Positions 17,977 through 26,039 of a DNA stretch of 64,000 nucleotides are shown here, in pieces. Source of the stretch: JAJEFO01 sp965209045 (lineage in GTDB: Bacteria > Pseudomonadota > Alphaproteobacteria > Rhodobacterales > Rhodobacteraceae). The stretch lies in the NCBI GenBank assembly GCA_965209045.1, contig CBDBPW010000003.1, forward strand, positions 806,001 through 870,000, read 5' to 3'. The notes beneath the pieces are model-generated. The model made no database searches and was not told the DNA's origin. It saw only the letters and a list, made by a program, of their open reading frames with translations. Made by a program: the position numbers and the translations under genes. Position 1 is the stretch's first letter; every line of letters begins with the position of its first letter.

Positions 17977-18907
17977 TGTCAAGAATCTCTCCGTGGAGTT
18001 CGGCCATCCAGACAGGCCGGTTCGGGCAGTCCGCGATGCCTCGATGAAAATTGAGCGCGGCGTGATTCACGGCCTCATCGGTGAATCCGGCTGCGGAAAG
18101 TCCACCATCGGAATGGCATTCCTGGGATTGCTGCCCGACGACGCGCGCGTGTTCGCGTCCCGGTGCCGGTTCGGCGAGACCGACCTAGTCGCTGACGCTG
18201 CCCGGCTGCGCGGCCGCCGGATCAGCCTGATTTCACAGGATCCGGCAGCAGCGCTCAATCCGGTCCTGAGCATCCGGCGTCAATTGGACGACGTTCTGAA
18301 GGCGGCCGGCCACACCAGCAGCCCCGAGCGCAAGGCACGGTCGGCTGAATTGCTTGATGCAACCGGGCTGCCTGACAGCCATCGCGTGCTGCGAAGCTAT
18401 CCGCACGAGCTTTCCGGAGGAATGCAGCAACGCGCCGTGATCGCCCAGGCATTGGCGACTGGCGCCGAATTCCTGATCGCTGACGAACCGACAAGCGCGC
18501 TTGACAAGACCATCGGGCGCCAGGTGCTCGACGTGTTGAAAGCGCTCGTCGACGAAAGGAACCTGACGATCCTCATGATAACCCATGACATGGATGTGGT
18601 TGCCTACGCGTGTTCTCGCGCAAGCGTGCTCTATGCGGGCATGACTGTCGAGGAGGCTGAAACGCGGGCACTCCTGGCAAGTCCGAAACATCCCTACACC
18701 CGGGCGCTTCTCGGCGCCCGGCCGGGCAGGAACACGATGGGGCTCCGTCTGGAAGCCATCGCGGGACAGCCTCCAAGGCCGGACACGGAACTCGCCGGAT
18801 GCCCATTCGCCGAGCGATGTTCGGTTGCAATGCCTGTATGCGCCGAACGAGCGCCACCCAGGAGAAATGCATTTGATCGCGATTGGGCATGTCACCATGA
18901 GGCCTAG
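17969..18907 (+). CDS. DppD-like ABC transporter ATP-binding protein
   Basis: Start chosen at GTG 17969 (VIDVKNLSVEFG), which overlaps the permease gene by 8 bp; the frame extends further upstream but only antisense to domain expectations. 312 residues. Motifs: Walker A GESGCGKST, Q-loop SQDPAAALNP, signature LSGGMQQR, Walker B FLIADEPTSALD and switch ITHD. The C-terminal oligopeptide-type extension has CPFAERC...CAER...CHHE, the iron-sulfur-like cysteine pattern of DppD/OppD proteins. Confidence 0.93.
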   Translation: MIDVKNLSVEFGHPDRPVRAVRDASMKIERGVIHGLIGESGCGKSTIGMAFLGLLPDDARVFASRCRFGETDLVADAARLRGRRISLISQDPAAALNPVLSIRRQLDDVLKAAGHTSSPERKARSAELLDATGLPDSHRVLRSYPHELSGGMQQRAVIAQALATGAEFLIADEPTSALDKTIGRQVLDVLKALVDERNLTILMITHDMDVVAYACSRASVLYAGMTVEEAETRALLASPKHPYTRALLGARPGRNTMGLRLEAIAGQPPRPDTELAGCPFAERCSVAMPVCAERAPPRRNAFDRDWACHHEA

Positions 18908-18908
18908 C

Positions 18909-19673
18909 ATGCCTGAGCCGGTGCTCGAGGTCTCCGACCTCGTGGTGCGATACGGAAGGTCGTCAATCTTCGCAAGTCGCCCCGAGCCTGCTGCGGACGG
19001 CATCTCGTTCGCACTGACTCCTCGCAAGACGCTTGGCATCGTCGGCGAAAGCGGATCCGGAAAGAGCACGGTCCTGCGGGCGATCCTACGGCTGGTCCCC
19101 GTCGAGAGTGGAAACGTCCGCTACCGTGGGAGTGACTGGCTCAACATCCCTGTTCACGAAATGCGCCCCTTGCGTGCGCGAATCGGAGTCGTCATGCAAA
19201 ACCCGTTCCTTTCGCTCAGCCCCAGGCTGACGGTCGCGGAAATCCTGGCGGAACCGCTGCTGGCCCATGGCGGCATTTCCCGAAGTGAAATGTCGGACCG
19301 AAGTGCAAGGAACCTGAGTGACTGTGGATTGCGGACCGAGATCCTGGGAAGCCGAGCCGGTGAGCTCTCAGGCGGCCAGGCACAGCGCGTCGCCTTTGCG
19401 CGAGCGCTTGCGCTGGAGCCTGACCTGATGATTCTTGACGAGCCGACCTCGGCCCTGGATGTTTCGGTCCAAGCCCAGATTCTGAACCTGCTCCTGGGAC
19501 TCAAGGCATCCCGCGGGCTATCGGTTCTGATCGTCACTCACGACATTGACGTGGTTTGGCACACCTCCGACGAAGTTCTTGTCATGCACCACGGCCAACA
19601 GGTCGAGCACGGCACTCCGGAAGAGGTGGCCAGGCGCGCGACAAACTACCACATACGCTCGCTATTTGGCTGA
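18909..19673 (+). CDS. DppF-like ABC transporter ATP-binding protein
   Basis: A 254-residue ATPase starting at ATG 18909, one base after the previous stop; ATG 18897 is an alternative start. Motifs: Walker A GESGSGKST, Q-loop MQNPFLSLSP, signature LSGGQAQR, Walker B MILDEPTSALD and VTHD. It ends at IRSLFG and lacks the usual C-terminal oligopeptide extension of DppF, so it is a short form. It is the last gene of the operon. Confidence 0.92.
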   Translation: MPEPVLEVSDLVVRYGRSSIFASRPEPAADGISFALTPRKTLGIVGESGSGKSTVLRAILRLVPVESGNVRYRGSDWLNIPVHEMRPLRARIGVVMQNPFLSLSPRLTVAEILAEPLLAHGGISRSEMSDRSARNLSDCGLRTEILGSRAGELSGGQAQRVAFARALALEPDLMILDEPTSALDVSVQAQILNLLLGLKASRGLSVLIVTHDIDVVWHTSDEVLVMHHGQQVEHGTPEEVARRATNYHIRSLFG

Positions 19674-20090
19674 ATGCTCCCGCACCGCACTGCGCACGAT
19701 AGGGCTGAAGAGCACCCGGAGAACGGCCAGTTCCCCATTGCGTCCGGGTTCGTGCCATGCCCGTCGAACCTGGAAGCGCCGCCGAAGGCGAACGCAGCGA
19801 CGGTCAAGGCAGAATGCAGGACGGCCGCCTGCATCGCGATGGACGTCCTGAATCCCGTCCCTTGAGTCGTTTGCCCACACCAACCTGCGTTGATCGCCGC
19901 ATGCATTGAGCGTCGGGCCGGCCGGTTCGCCAGGCTCGCAGCCATGGACTGGTGCTCTCCGAACGCATGGGTGCCAAGGTCAGGCGAGGAACCCTTCTCA
20001 AGTGAACCATATACGTAAGTGACCATCAGGCCGCTCTCGCGCTGATTTCACGGGTCGATGAGGTCGGCAACCCGAACGCCCCTCGCCGTG
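19674..20090. other. Spacer between the ABC operon and group II intron remnant
   Basis: No recognisable gene. Frames on both strands have no family resemblance. I saw no strong rho-independent terminator after the ATPase gene. The region from about 20026 to 20090 directly follows the intron 3' end and would be the 3' exon side of the former intron insertion. Confidence 0.45.
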
Positions 20091-20162
20091 ATCGCGGTAG
20101 GGAACCGGGTTGCCCCGGTCCCCCCGCGCAGATCCCGGCGTGCGCGTTAACGCACCGGGCTC
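20091..20162 (-). ncRNA. Group II intron domains V and VI (3' end remnant)
   Basis: On the minus strand, 20162-20131 reads as a domain V hairpin. It starts GAGCCCGGTGCG, has a GTTAA-type loop, and closes with CGCACGCCGGGATC, matching the GAGCC...ACG...GGNTC domain V pattern. It is followed at 20130-20091 by a G-rich stem with a CCCTACCGCGAT end, consistent with domain VI with a bulged A near an AT 3' terminus. The 5' domains I-III are not found in the window, so the ribozyme is incomplete. Confidence 0.7.
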
Positions 20163-20584
20163 CTCCCTTGGGTGTTGACGACGAGCCGTTGGTCCGGCCA
20201 CGGATGGCGGATTCTGGCCTTGGGCCAGTGGATGGCGGCCAAGAGGTCGATTTTCTCCCACGCCGTGCGGTCCCTTCGGGACCGGCGCCGGAGGGCACGC
20301 CAGAGCACCCGCTGGCAGAGGCGCATGAACCTCCCCAGGCATCGGCCGCTCCCCGGGACAGCATAGTGGTTGAGCCAGCCGTTTATGACCCTGACCAGCC
20401 ACGCCGCCGTTTCGTTCCGGTCGTCGCGCCGCCGCCTGCGCAGTTCCTCCTTGATCCGCCGGAAGGTGCGGTTGACCCGTTTCCGGGACGGCATGCGACC
20501 GACCCTGAACCGATCATTCCTTGACTGGTCGCAGAAGTGCGTCATGCCAAGGAAGCCGAACGTCTGCGGCTTGCCCTGCCCACG
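20147..20584 (-). pseudogene. Group II intron reverse transcriptase/maturase, C-terminal fragment
   Basis: About 145 residues remain. TFGFLGMTHFC opens the thumb/maturase region, followed by VNRTFRRIKEELRRR, VINGWLNHYAVPGSG and ALRRRSRRDRTAWEKIDLL. The tail WPDQRLVVNTQGRSPVR is typical of these RTs, which end inside domain V. The catalytic YADD palm and N-terminus are absent. Upstream it is fused in frame to a TnpB fragment at about 20585, so no functional RT can be made. Confidence 0.85.
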
Positions 20585-20895
20585 CCTTCGGCGGTTCGCG
20601 ATTCTGCGGCGCGTCTTCGCAAGGTGCCGCTTCGTCCTTTCGCGGCGCTTCGACCGCTGCTCCTGTCGCGACAGCTTGCGCTGCAGCCGCCTGGCCCTGC
20701 CTTCGAGCCGGGACATGTCGGGCATCTCGTGGAGTTCCCCGTCGCTGTCCGCGACCTGTCCGCAGTTCCGGTCGAAGCCGAGCATGTGTCCGTTGTCGGC
20801 AGGCTCCTCGATCTCGACCGCAAGGCAGACGACGGCGGTCCACTTGCCGCGACACGCTTGAGCACGGCGGAGACGGGCTTGCCGTCGGGATGCGG
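20585..20895 (-). pseudogene. IS200/IS605-type TnpB nuclease, internal fragment
   Basis: Reads HPDGKPVSAVLKRVA, then after a one-base frameshift near 20850 continues GKWTAVVCLAVEIEEP and NGHMLGFDRNCGQVADSDG, where the D is the first RuvC acidic residue. The helical RRLQRKLSRQEQRSKRR segment follows. It stops at about RRIANRRR, where intron RT sequence takes over. The preceding N-terminal part is at 22150-22599, separated by an insertion. RuvC II/III and the zinc finger are lost, so it is non-functional. Confidence 0.85.
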
Positions 20896-22149
20896 TGTAG
20901 TTTCTTGACTTAATCCGATCCGACCGGCAGGTTTCATCCCGGATTGTTTCGTGCACGGATTGCCGGATTTCCGGGACAACGTGGGAAGCCGGAACCCGGC
21001 GGGCCGATCCCCTTTCCCGACGGAAATCCTTTCCAAGGAGCTCTTCCCGGCAGGCCCTTTCCAAGCAGCATCCTGACGGGCAGGCTGATCCGGAGCGCAC
21101 GGCATCCGCCGATTGCGACCGGCCGTGCCATGGACCGCGCTTGCGAACGATGAAGGGGGTGGCCCGCGCGAATTGCACTTCGCCGGGCCGTGGACGGGCA
21201 ACTGCAAATCCGATACGAAACGAAGCTTTCCGCCGAGGAATACGTTAGCACGGAAGCCTGGCGCGACGCCGGACTGGAGTCCTGCCCGAACCATCCGGAC
21301 GGCGGCTGCTCCTTTGGCAGTCACGGCACCTACGCGCGGAGGACCCCGGCGGGCGCGCGAGTGCCACGCTGGCACTGCCGGGACTCCAACACCACGTTCA
21401 GCAAGCTTGCGGACTGCCTGGCGGCGCGGACGCCGGGGACGCTGGCCGCGTTCGAGGCCGCACCGGGCGTGCAGGAAGCGGCGCGCCAGGCCCGCCCGGG
21501 CCACCAAATCTCCGACCGCGCGGCAGAGCGGCGCTGGGTCCGGTGGCGGGCCGAATGCGTCCACCGCCTCCTAGCCATCGTCATCGGGCTGCCCCCGGAG
21601 CTGCTCCAGGGCGTGGCGCCGGAGATCGCCGCCTTCCCGGCGCGGCTCGGCACCGATTCCGTGCTGACGCAGCCGCCGCCCGGTCCCGGACACGACCTCG
21701 TCGTCTCCACCGCGGGTGTCTGCACCGCCGTCCGGCAATGGCTGGAGGCCTTCGGTCTCACACGAATCGGCTGTGGCTTCGACGCCAGGAACCAGGCCGC
21801 GGACGCCCTCGCGCACCGCGACACAAGGGTCTGGCGCCTCAGGCCCGAAGGCGGCGCGAAGAACTGGAACGACAGGATCCGGAAGCCGGAAGCAAGACCT
21901 GAGCCAGCCTGAAAGTGATCCGGTCCAACCCGGCGGCGGCGCTCAGGCGCCTCCCGCCTTCAAGCTCTTTCCGAAAACGCGAAAGTCGTCACCGTGCAGC
22001 ATCCAGGCTGCCGGACAACGAGCCATGCCTGCGGCTCGAACCTGAAACCGGTTCCGATGTCCGGCAATGTCGGAAGAGCGTGGGAAGAAACGCCCAAGAC
22101 CGCACGAAACAATCCGGGAATTCCGCAACGAATCAATCAGAAATCCAAC
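20896..22149 (+). mobile_element. 1.25-kb insertion inside the TnpB gene, 6-bp target duplication
   Basis: ATGCGG occurs at 20890-20895 and again at 22150-22155. Removing 20896-22149 and one copy joins the two TnpB pieces in frame as GGNP-HPDGKPV. Near the ends an 18-bp perfect inverted repeat TCCCGGATTGTTTCGTGC is found at 20937-20954 and, inverted, at 22102-22119. The very ends (TGTAGTTTCT... and the complement of ...AAATCCAAC) are only loosely similar. The element carries one gene at 21190-21912. I could not assign it to a named IS family. Confidence 0.75.
21190..21912 (+). CDS. Zinc-ribbon transposase-like protein with Toprim-like C-terminus
   Basis: About 240 residues. The N-terminal zinc-ribbon resembles transposase-associated domains of the DUF6431 type: CPNHPDGGCSFGSHGTY, then RVPRWHCRD and FSKLADCLAARTPGTL. 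Next is RWVRWRAECVHRLLAIVIGLP and AAFPARLGTD. From about residue 168 the sequence changes to VVSTAGVCTAVRQWL...IGCGFDARNQAAD...NWNDRI. This aligns with the Toprim C-terminus of the protein at 436-1389 (SAAGVATSVPRWL...ILCGYDADRAGD...DWNDLL). It may be a chimera or a decayed fusion. The Toprim acidic pair is reduced to one D (GFDARN), so nuclease activity is doubtful. Confidence 0.6.
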   Translation: MDGQLQIRYETKLSAEEYVSTEAWRDAGLESCPNHPDGGCSFGSHGTYARRTPAGARVPRWHCRDSNTTFSKLADCLAARTPGTLAAFEAAPGVQEAARQARPGHQISDRAAERRWVRWRAECVHRLLAIVIGLPPELLQGVAPEIAAFPARLGTDSVLTQPPPGPGHDLVVSTAGVCTAVRQWLEAFGLTRIGCGFDARNQAADALAHRDTRVWRLRPEGGAKNWNDRIRKPEARPEPA

Positions 22150-22599
22150 ATGCGGGTTCCCGCCCTTGCGCCGGATCGTCATCGGACCGAAGCCGGGGAT
22201 GTGGAGCGTGCCATCGCGCACCTTGACGCCGGAGACGATGGTGATGCTGTCGAAGAAGCGGCGTCCCCTGAACTTCGGGAAGCCCGCCTTCGCCCCCGTC
22301 TTCAGGCGGTTGAAGAAGCCCTTGAACGATTCATCGAGCCGCTTGAGCGTCCCGCGCTGGATGGCGATCCCGCATTCGGCCATTTCAGGCAGTTCGCGCC
22401 TGCACTCGGTGAGCGCCCTGCACTGGTCGAAGCAGGTCCGTGACTTCCCGGTCTTGCGGTAGCAGTCCATCCGCTCTTCCAAGGCCGCGTTGTAGAGCTG
22501 GCGCTGCGTTTCGAGCGTGGTCTCCAGCCAACGCCAGCTTGCCCGCGTCCGCGGAAGCAGCCGGTAGACAACCTGCCTGTGCGCCCGTATCAGTGCCAT
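22150..22599 (-). pseudogene. IS200/IS605-type TnpB nuclease, N-terminal fragment
   Basis: Starts at ATG 22599 (MALIRAHRQVVYRLLP) with GGAGG upstream. The N-terminal helix-turn-helix region (LYNAALEERMDCYRKTGK) and WED-like strands follow (GAKAGFPKFRGRRFFDSITI, then IPGFGPMTIRRKGGNP). It is cut at GGNPH by the 20896-22149 insertion. TnpB proteins are RNA-guided nucleases that keep IS200/IS605 elements in place; this copy lacks the catalytic half. No TnpA(Y1) gene is adjacent. Confidence 0.85.
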
Positions 22600-23086
22600 G
22601 TGCTCGCCTCCTGCACGGCGCTTGGGGGTCTGGCGTGTCCAGCGCCCGCCAACGCATCATGACCGTCCCAGAACGAAACAGCAACATCTTTCTGGCCGAT
22701 GGTCACTTTGGCATATGATCTCCCTTCTCAGACACGCGTGCAGCCATCAGGCGCCCGGCTTCGCCAGGAGGTCTCCACGCTGGCGGCGGCGGGCGTGTGA
22801 CCAACTTGCATCGAAGGCTGATCAGCATCCCAAACTGACAGAATCGCGAAAATGCTGCGTCAAGTCAGCCCAAGCCTGAAAGGACCGCCAAGCCGAACTG
22901 GGGTGTCCGGAAAGGACAGGAAATCAGATTGGGTGCCAATTTGGCATATGTCTCTTTCAGTTCTGAACAAGGCTGCATTGCGCACGTTGCCTTCGTGAAA
23001 TCGGCAGCCGTCGCGCCTTCGCGGTTGATGAACGCCTGCGTTCGCCGCAAAGTAGCGCGCCAATTGCCCGACGAAGGAATCATCGT
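22600..23086. promoter_or_regulatory. Upstream region of the sulfatase gene with repeated TTTGGCATATG
   Basis: TTTGGCATATG occurs at 22707-22717 and 22940-22950. The second copy is part of a 13-bp palindrome TGCCAATTTGGCA (22934-22946). The spacing to the sulfatase start is about 140 bp. These could be operators, but they could also include one end of the TnpB element. No gene is recognised in this stretch. Confidence 0.35.
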
Positions 23087-24580
23087 GTGACAGACCGCTC
23101 CAATATCCTGCTGATTGAAGCCGACCAGATGGCGGCGTTTCCACTGGACTTCTGCAGCCCGGACGGTCAGGCGAGGACCCCAATTCTCAGCGCCCTGGCC
23201 GGGGACGGCTTGGTTTTCGACAACGCATACTGCAACTCGCCTCTGTGCGGCCCTTCGCGAGCTTCCAAGTTCACCGGACGCCTGCCAACGAGCCACCAGG
23301 TCTGGGGCAACGGCGCCGAGCTACCGTCCGAAACGCCGACCATGATGCACTTCCTTCGCTCGGCGGGCTATCGCACGGTTTGCTCGGGCAAGTGCCATTT
23401 CGTGGGTGCGGACCAGTTGCACGGATTTGACCGGAGGCTCACCACCGACATGTACCCGTCCAATTTCGACTGGTCGATCGACTGGGAGCCAGGAGTGGAG
23501 CACCGGCCAGGCACGTCGGTTCAGAAGCTGGCCGTTTCAGGTCCTTGCCGGACGAACAACCAGATCCTCTATGACTCGGAGGTGCAATTCCGAACGATCG
23601 AGTTCTTGCGCTACGAGGCCCTGGAGCGACCGGACACGCCGTTCTTCCTGCATGTCTCATACACGCAGCCGCACGATTCCTATCAGTCTGTGCCAAGATA
23701 CCTCGACAGGTACAGTGACATGGACGTTTCTTTGCCGCGACTGGACTCTGAGCCGGTGCCCAATCCTGTGACGGACTGGCTGGCCGTTCATCACGGGATT
23801 GATCAATTCCCGCCGACGGACGAGAGAATTCGGGCTTCTCGCGAAGCCTACTACGCGATGATCTCGCACCTTGACGACTTCATCGGGGAAATTGTCGCGG
23901 AACTGAAGCTGCTGGGTCTTTACGACAACACGCTCATCGTTTTCACCAGCGATCATGGCGACATGATGGGCGAGCGGAACATGTGGTTCAAGCGCACATT
24001 CTGGGAACACTCGGTCAAGGTGCCTCTGCTGTTTCACCAGCCGTCCCGGTTCGCGCCCCGTCGGGTCAAGCAAGCGGTGACTCTCGCAGACCTCTGCCCC
24101 ACCCTCTCGGAGATTGGCGGGGCCGAGGAGTTCTGTTCCCGCTGGGGCAGCCCGGACAGCGCCAGCTTCTCCGCCCTGTTGGCTGACGATGACGCCGCAT
24201 GGAGAGACACGGCGGTCATGCAGTATTTCGGGCCGGGCGTAGAGGCGCCCTGGTTCGCGATCCGGCGCGGGGAGTTCAAGTACATCTATATCCACGGCTG
24301 GGGCGGCATATTGGTCAATCTTGCGGTTGATCCGGATGAGACCAAAGACCTGGCGGATGACCCGGACCACGCGGAACTGGCCGCGAACTTGCACGACGCG
24401 CTGGTCGGCCAACTTGACCTGGACGCTCTCACGGCCATGGTGAAGGAAAACAAGAAGCAACGTTGCTTCTTGCACCAGAGCATGACAGGCAGTCCCGGCT
24501 ATGTCTGGGACCACCAGCCCGACTTCAAAGCCAGCAAGCAATACGTCCGTGGCGGCGTGAACAAACCCGTGACCTGCTGA
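23087..24580 (+). CDS. Sulfatase, choline-sulfatase (BetC)-like
   Basis: A 497-residue type I sulfatase starting at GTG 23087 with AAGGA upstream. The formylglycine motif is CGPSRASKFTG (C54, R58), with metal-site DQ at 13-14 and a second metal segment FTSDHGDMMGER. The segments SGKCHFVGADQLHGFDRRLTTDMYPSNF are very close to BetC. No signal peptide is visible, so it is cytoplasmic like BetC. The C-terminus HQSMTGSPGYVWDHQPDF differs from BetC. It is co-oriented with an aldehyde dehydrogenase 6 bp downstream; no betA or intact choline dehydrogenase follows. The substrate may be choline sulfate or another sulfate ester. Confidence 0.88.
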   Translation: MTDRSNILLIEADQMAAFPLDFCSPDGQARTPILSALAGDGLVFDNAYCNSPLCGPSRASKFTGRLPTSHQVWGNGAELPSETPTMMHFLRSAGYRTVCSGKCHFVGADQLHGFDRRLTTDMYPSNFDWSIDWEPGVEHRPGTSVQKLAVSGPCRTNNQILYDSEVQFRTIEFLRYEALERPDTPFFLHVSYTQPHDSYQSVPRYLDRYSDMDVSLPRLDSEPVPNPVTDWLAVHHGIDQFPPTDERIRASREAYYAMISHLDDFIGEIVAELKLLGLYDNTLIVFTSDHGDMMGERNMWFKRTFWEHSVKVPLLFHQPSRFAPRRVKQAVTLADLCPTLSEIGGAEEFCSRWGSPDSASFSALLADDDAAWRDTAVMQYFGPGVEAPWFAIRRGEFKYIYIHGWGGILVNLAVDPDETKDLADDPDHAELAANLHDALVGQLDLDALTAMVKENKKQRCFLHQSMTGSPGYVWDHQPDFKASKQYVRGGVNKPVTC

Positions 24581-24586
24581 GGAACG

Positions 24587-26032
24587 ATGGCAATGGCTAC
24601 CTATCCTGAACTGAACCTCCTGATCAACGGAACGTGGCGAAAGGGATCGGACGGCGAATCGGAGCCGGTGTTGAACCCGGCCACCGAAGAGCCGCTCGGG
24701 GAGGTCCCGCACGCATCCGTCGCTGACCTGGACGAAGCGCTCTCCGCCGCCGAAAGCGGATTTGCCGTTTGGAGGACCACGCCTCCACATGAACGGGCAC
24801 GAACGATTTGCGCTGCGGCGGCCCTGGTCCGCGAACGGCTCGAGGAGATTGCAACGGCGCTGACTCTCGAAAACGGAAAGCCCATTGCCGAGGCGCGAAA
24901 GGAGGTTGCCGGGTCCGCCGACATTCTCGAATTCGCAGGGGAGCAGGCCAAGCGCGTCTTTGGGAACATCGTGCCCGGCCGCGTCCCCGGCGTCCGACAT
25001 CTGGTGCAGAAGGAACCGGTGGGGATCACGCTCTCGTTCACGCCTTGGAATTTCCCGATCAACACGTTCGCGCGCAAGATTGGCCCCGCCTTGGCCGCCG
25101 GCTGCTCGGTCGTTGCCAAGGCGGCGGAAGAGACGCCGGCCTCGGCGGCGGCTTTGGCGAAGGCGCTGGATGATGCGGGGCTTCCTGCGGGTGTTATCAA
25201 CCTGGTCTTTGGCGTGCCTGCCGAAATCTCAAGTCACTTGATGGCATCGCCTGCCGTGCGGAAGATCTCGTTCACGGGTTCGGTGCCGGTCGGCAAGCAC
25301 CTTGCCGCACTTGCGGCGCAGCGAATGCAGCGCACGACAATGGAACTGGGCGGGCATTCTCCGGTTGTCGTGTTTGACGATGTCGACATTGGCAAGGCAG
25401 CAGATCTCCTGGTTGCGGGCAAGTATCGCAACGCCGGACAGGTCTGCATTTCCCCGACGCGCTTCTACGTACAGGAACGCATCTACGAAGACTTCGTCGG
25501 CGCGTACGTGGAGCGTGCGCAGAAGATCGTCGTGGGCGACGGCTTTGACCCCGACACGCAGATGGGTCCGCTGGCAAACGACCGCCGGCTGGACGCGATG
25601 GCAGGCTTTGTCGACGACGCCGCATCCCGAGGGGCGACCATTGCCGCTGGGGGCGAACGGATCGGCAATCGCGGATATTTCTTCGCTCCGACGGTAATCA
25701 AGGATGCGCCGGACGATTGCCGCGTGATGACGGAAGAGCCGTTTGGTCCGCTTGCTCCCATGACCCGTTTCTCCGGAATCGACGAAGTTGCCGGGCGTGC
25801 GAATGCCCTGCAAGTCGGCCTTGCAGCCTATGCGGTAACTCGGTCCCTGGACCGCGCGACACGCATTTCAGACGCGCTGGATGCGGGAATGGTGGGGATC
25901 AACACGGTTGCCGTGGCCAGTCCGGAAGCACCCTTCAGCGGAGTAAAGGAAAGCGGTTACGGAATAGAGGGTGGCCCCGACAGCCTGGAGCCCTTCCTCG
26001 CGCCGAAGGCCGTTGCGCAAACAAGCCTTTGA
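24587..26032 (+). CDS. NAD(P)-dependent aldehyde dehydrogenase (succinate-semialdehyde/glycolaldehyde type)
   Basis: A 481-residue ALDH-superfamily enzyme. Catalytic residues are N155 in PWNFP, E253 in ELGGHSP and C287 in GQVCISP. The KESGYGIEGG C-terminal motif is typical of the succinate-semialdehyde dehydrogenase GabD-like clade. It oxidises an aldehyde to its carboxylic acid in the cytoplasm. It lies 6 bp after the sulfatase gene and only 7 bp from the convergent ADH gene, so it probably oxidises a pathway intermediate made by the neighbouring operon. Confidence 0.92.
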   Translation: MAMATYPELNLLINGTWRKGSDGESEPVLNPATEEPLGEVPHASVADLDEALSAAESGFAVWRTTPPHERARTICAAAALVRERLEEIATALTLENGKPIAEARKEVAGSADILEFAGEQAKRVFGNIVPGRVPGVRHLVQKEPVGITLSFTPWNFPINTFARKIGPALAAGCSVVAKAAEETPASAAALAKALDDAGLPAGVINLVFGVPAEISSHLMASPAVRKISFTGSVPVGKHLAALAAQRMQRTTMELGGHSPVVVFDDVDIGKAADLLVAGKYRNAGQVCISPTRFYVQERIYEDFVGAYVERAQKIVVGDGFDPDTQMGPLANDRRLDAMAGFVDDAASRGATIAAGGERIGNRGYFFAPTVIKDAPDDCRVMTEEPFGPLAPMTRFSGIDEVAGRANALQVGLAAYAVTRSLDRATRISDALDAGMVGINTVAVASPEAPFSGVKESGYGIEGGPDSLEPFLAPKAVAQTSL

Positions 26033-26039
26033 AGCGCCA

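Noticed and set aside
22150..22599. An active RNA-guided TnpB system
   Set aside because: TnpB is interrupted, frameshifted and missing its catalytic C-terminal half, so no functional guide-nuclease is expected.
23087..24580. Part of a complete bet (choline to betaine) operon
   Set aside because: The sulfatase is BetC-like, but no intact choline dehydrogenase or BetI regulator is adjacent; the only GMC gene is a broken one 15 kb away.
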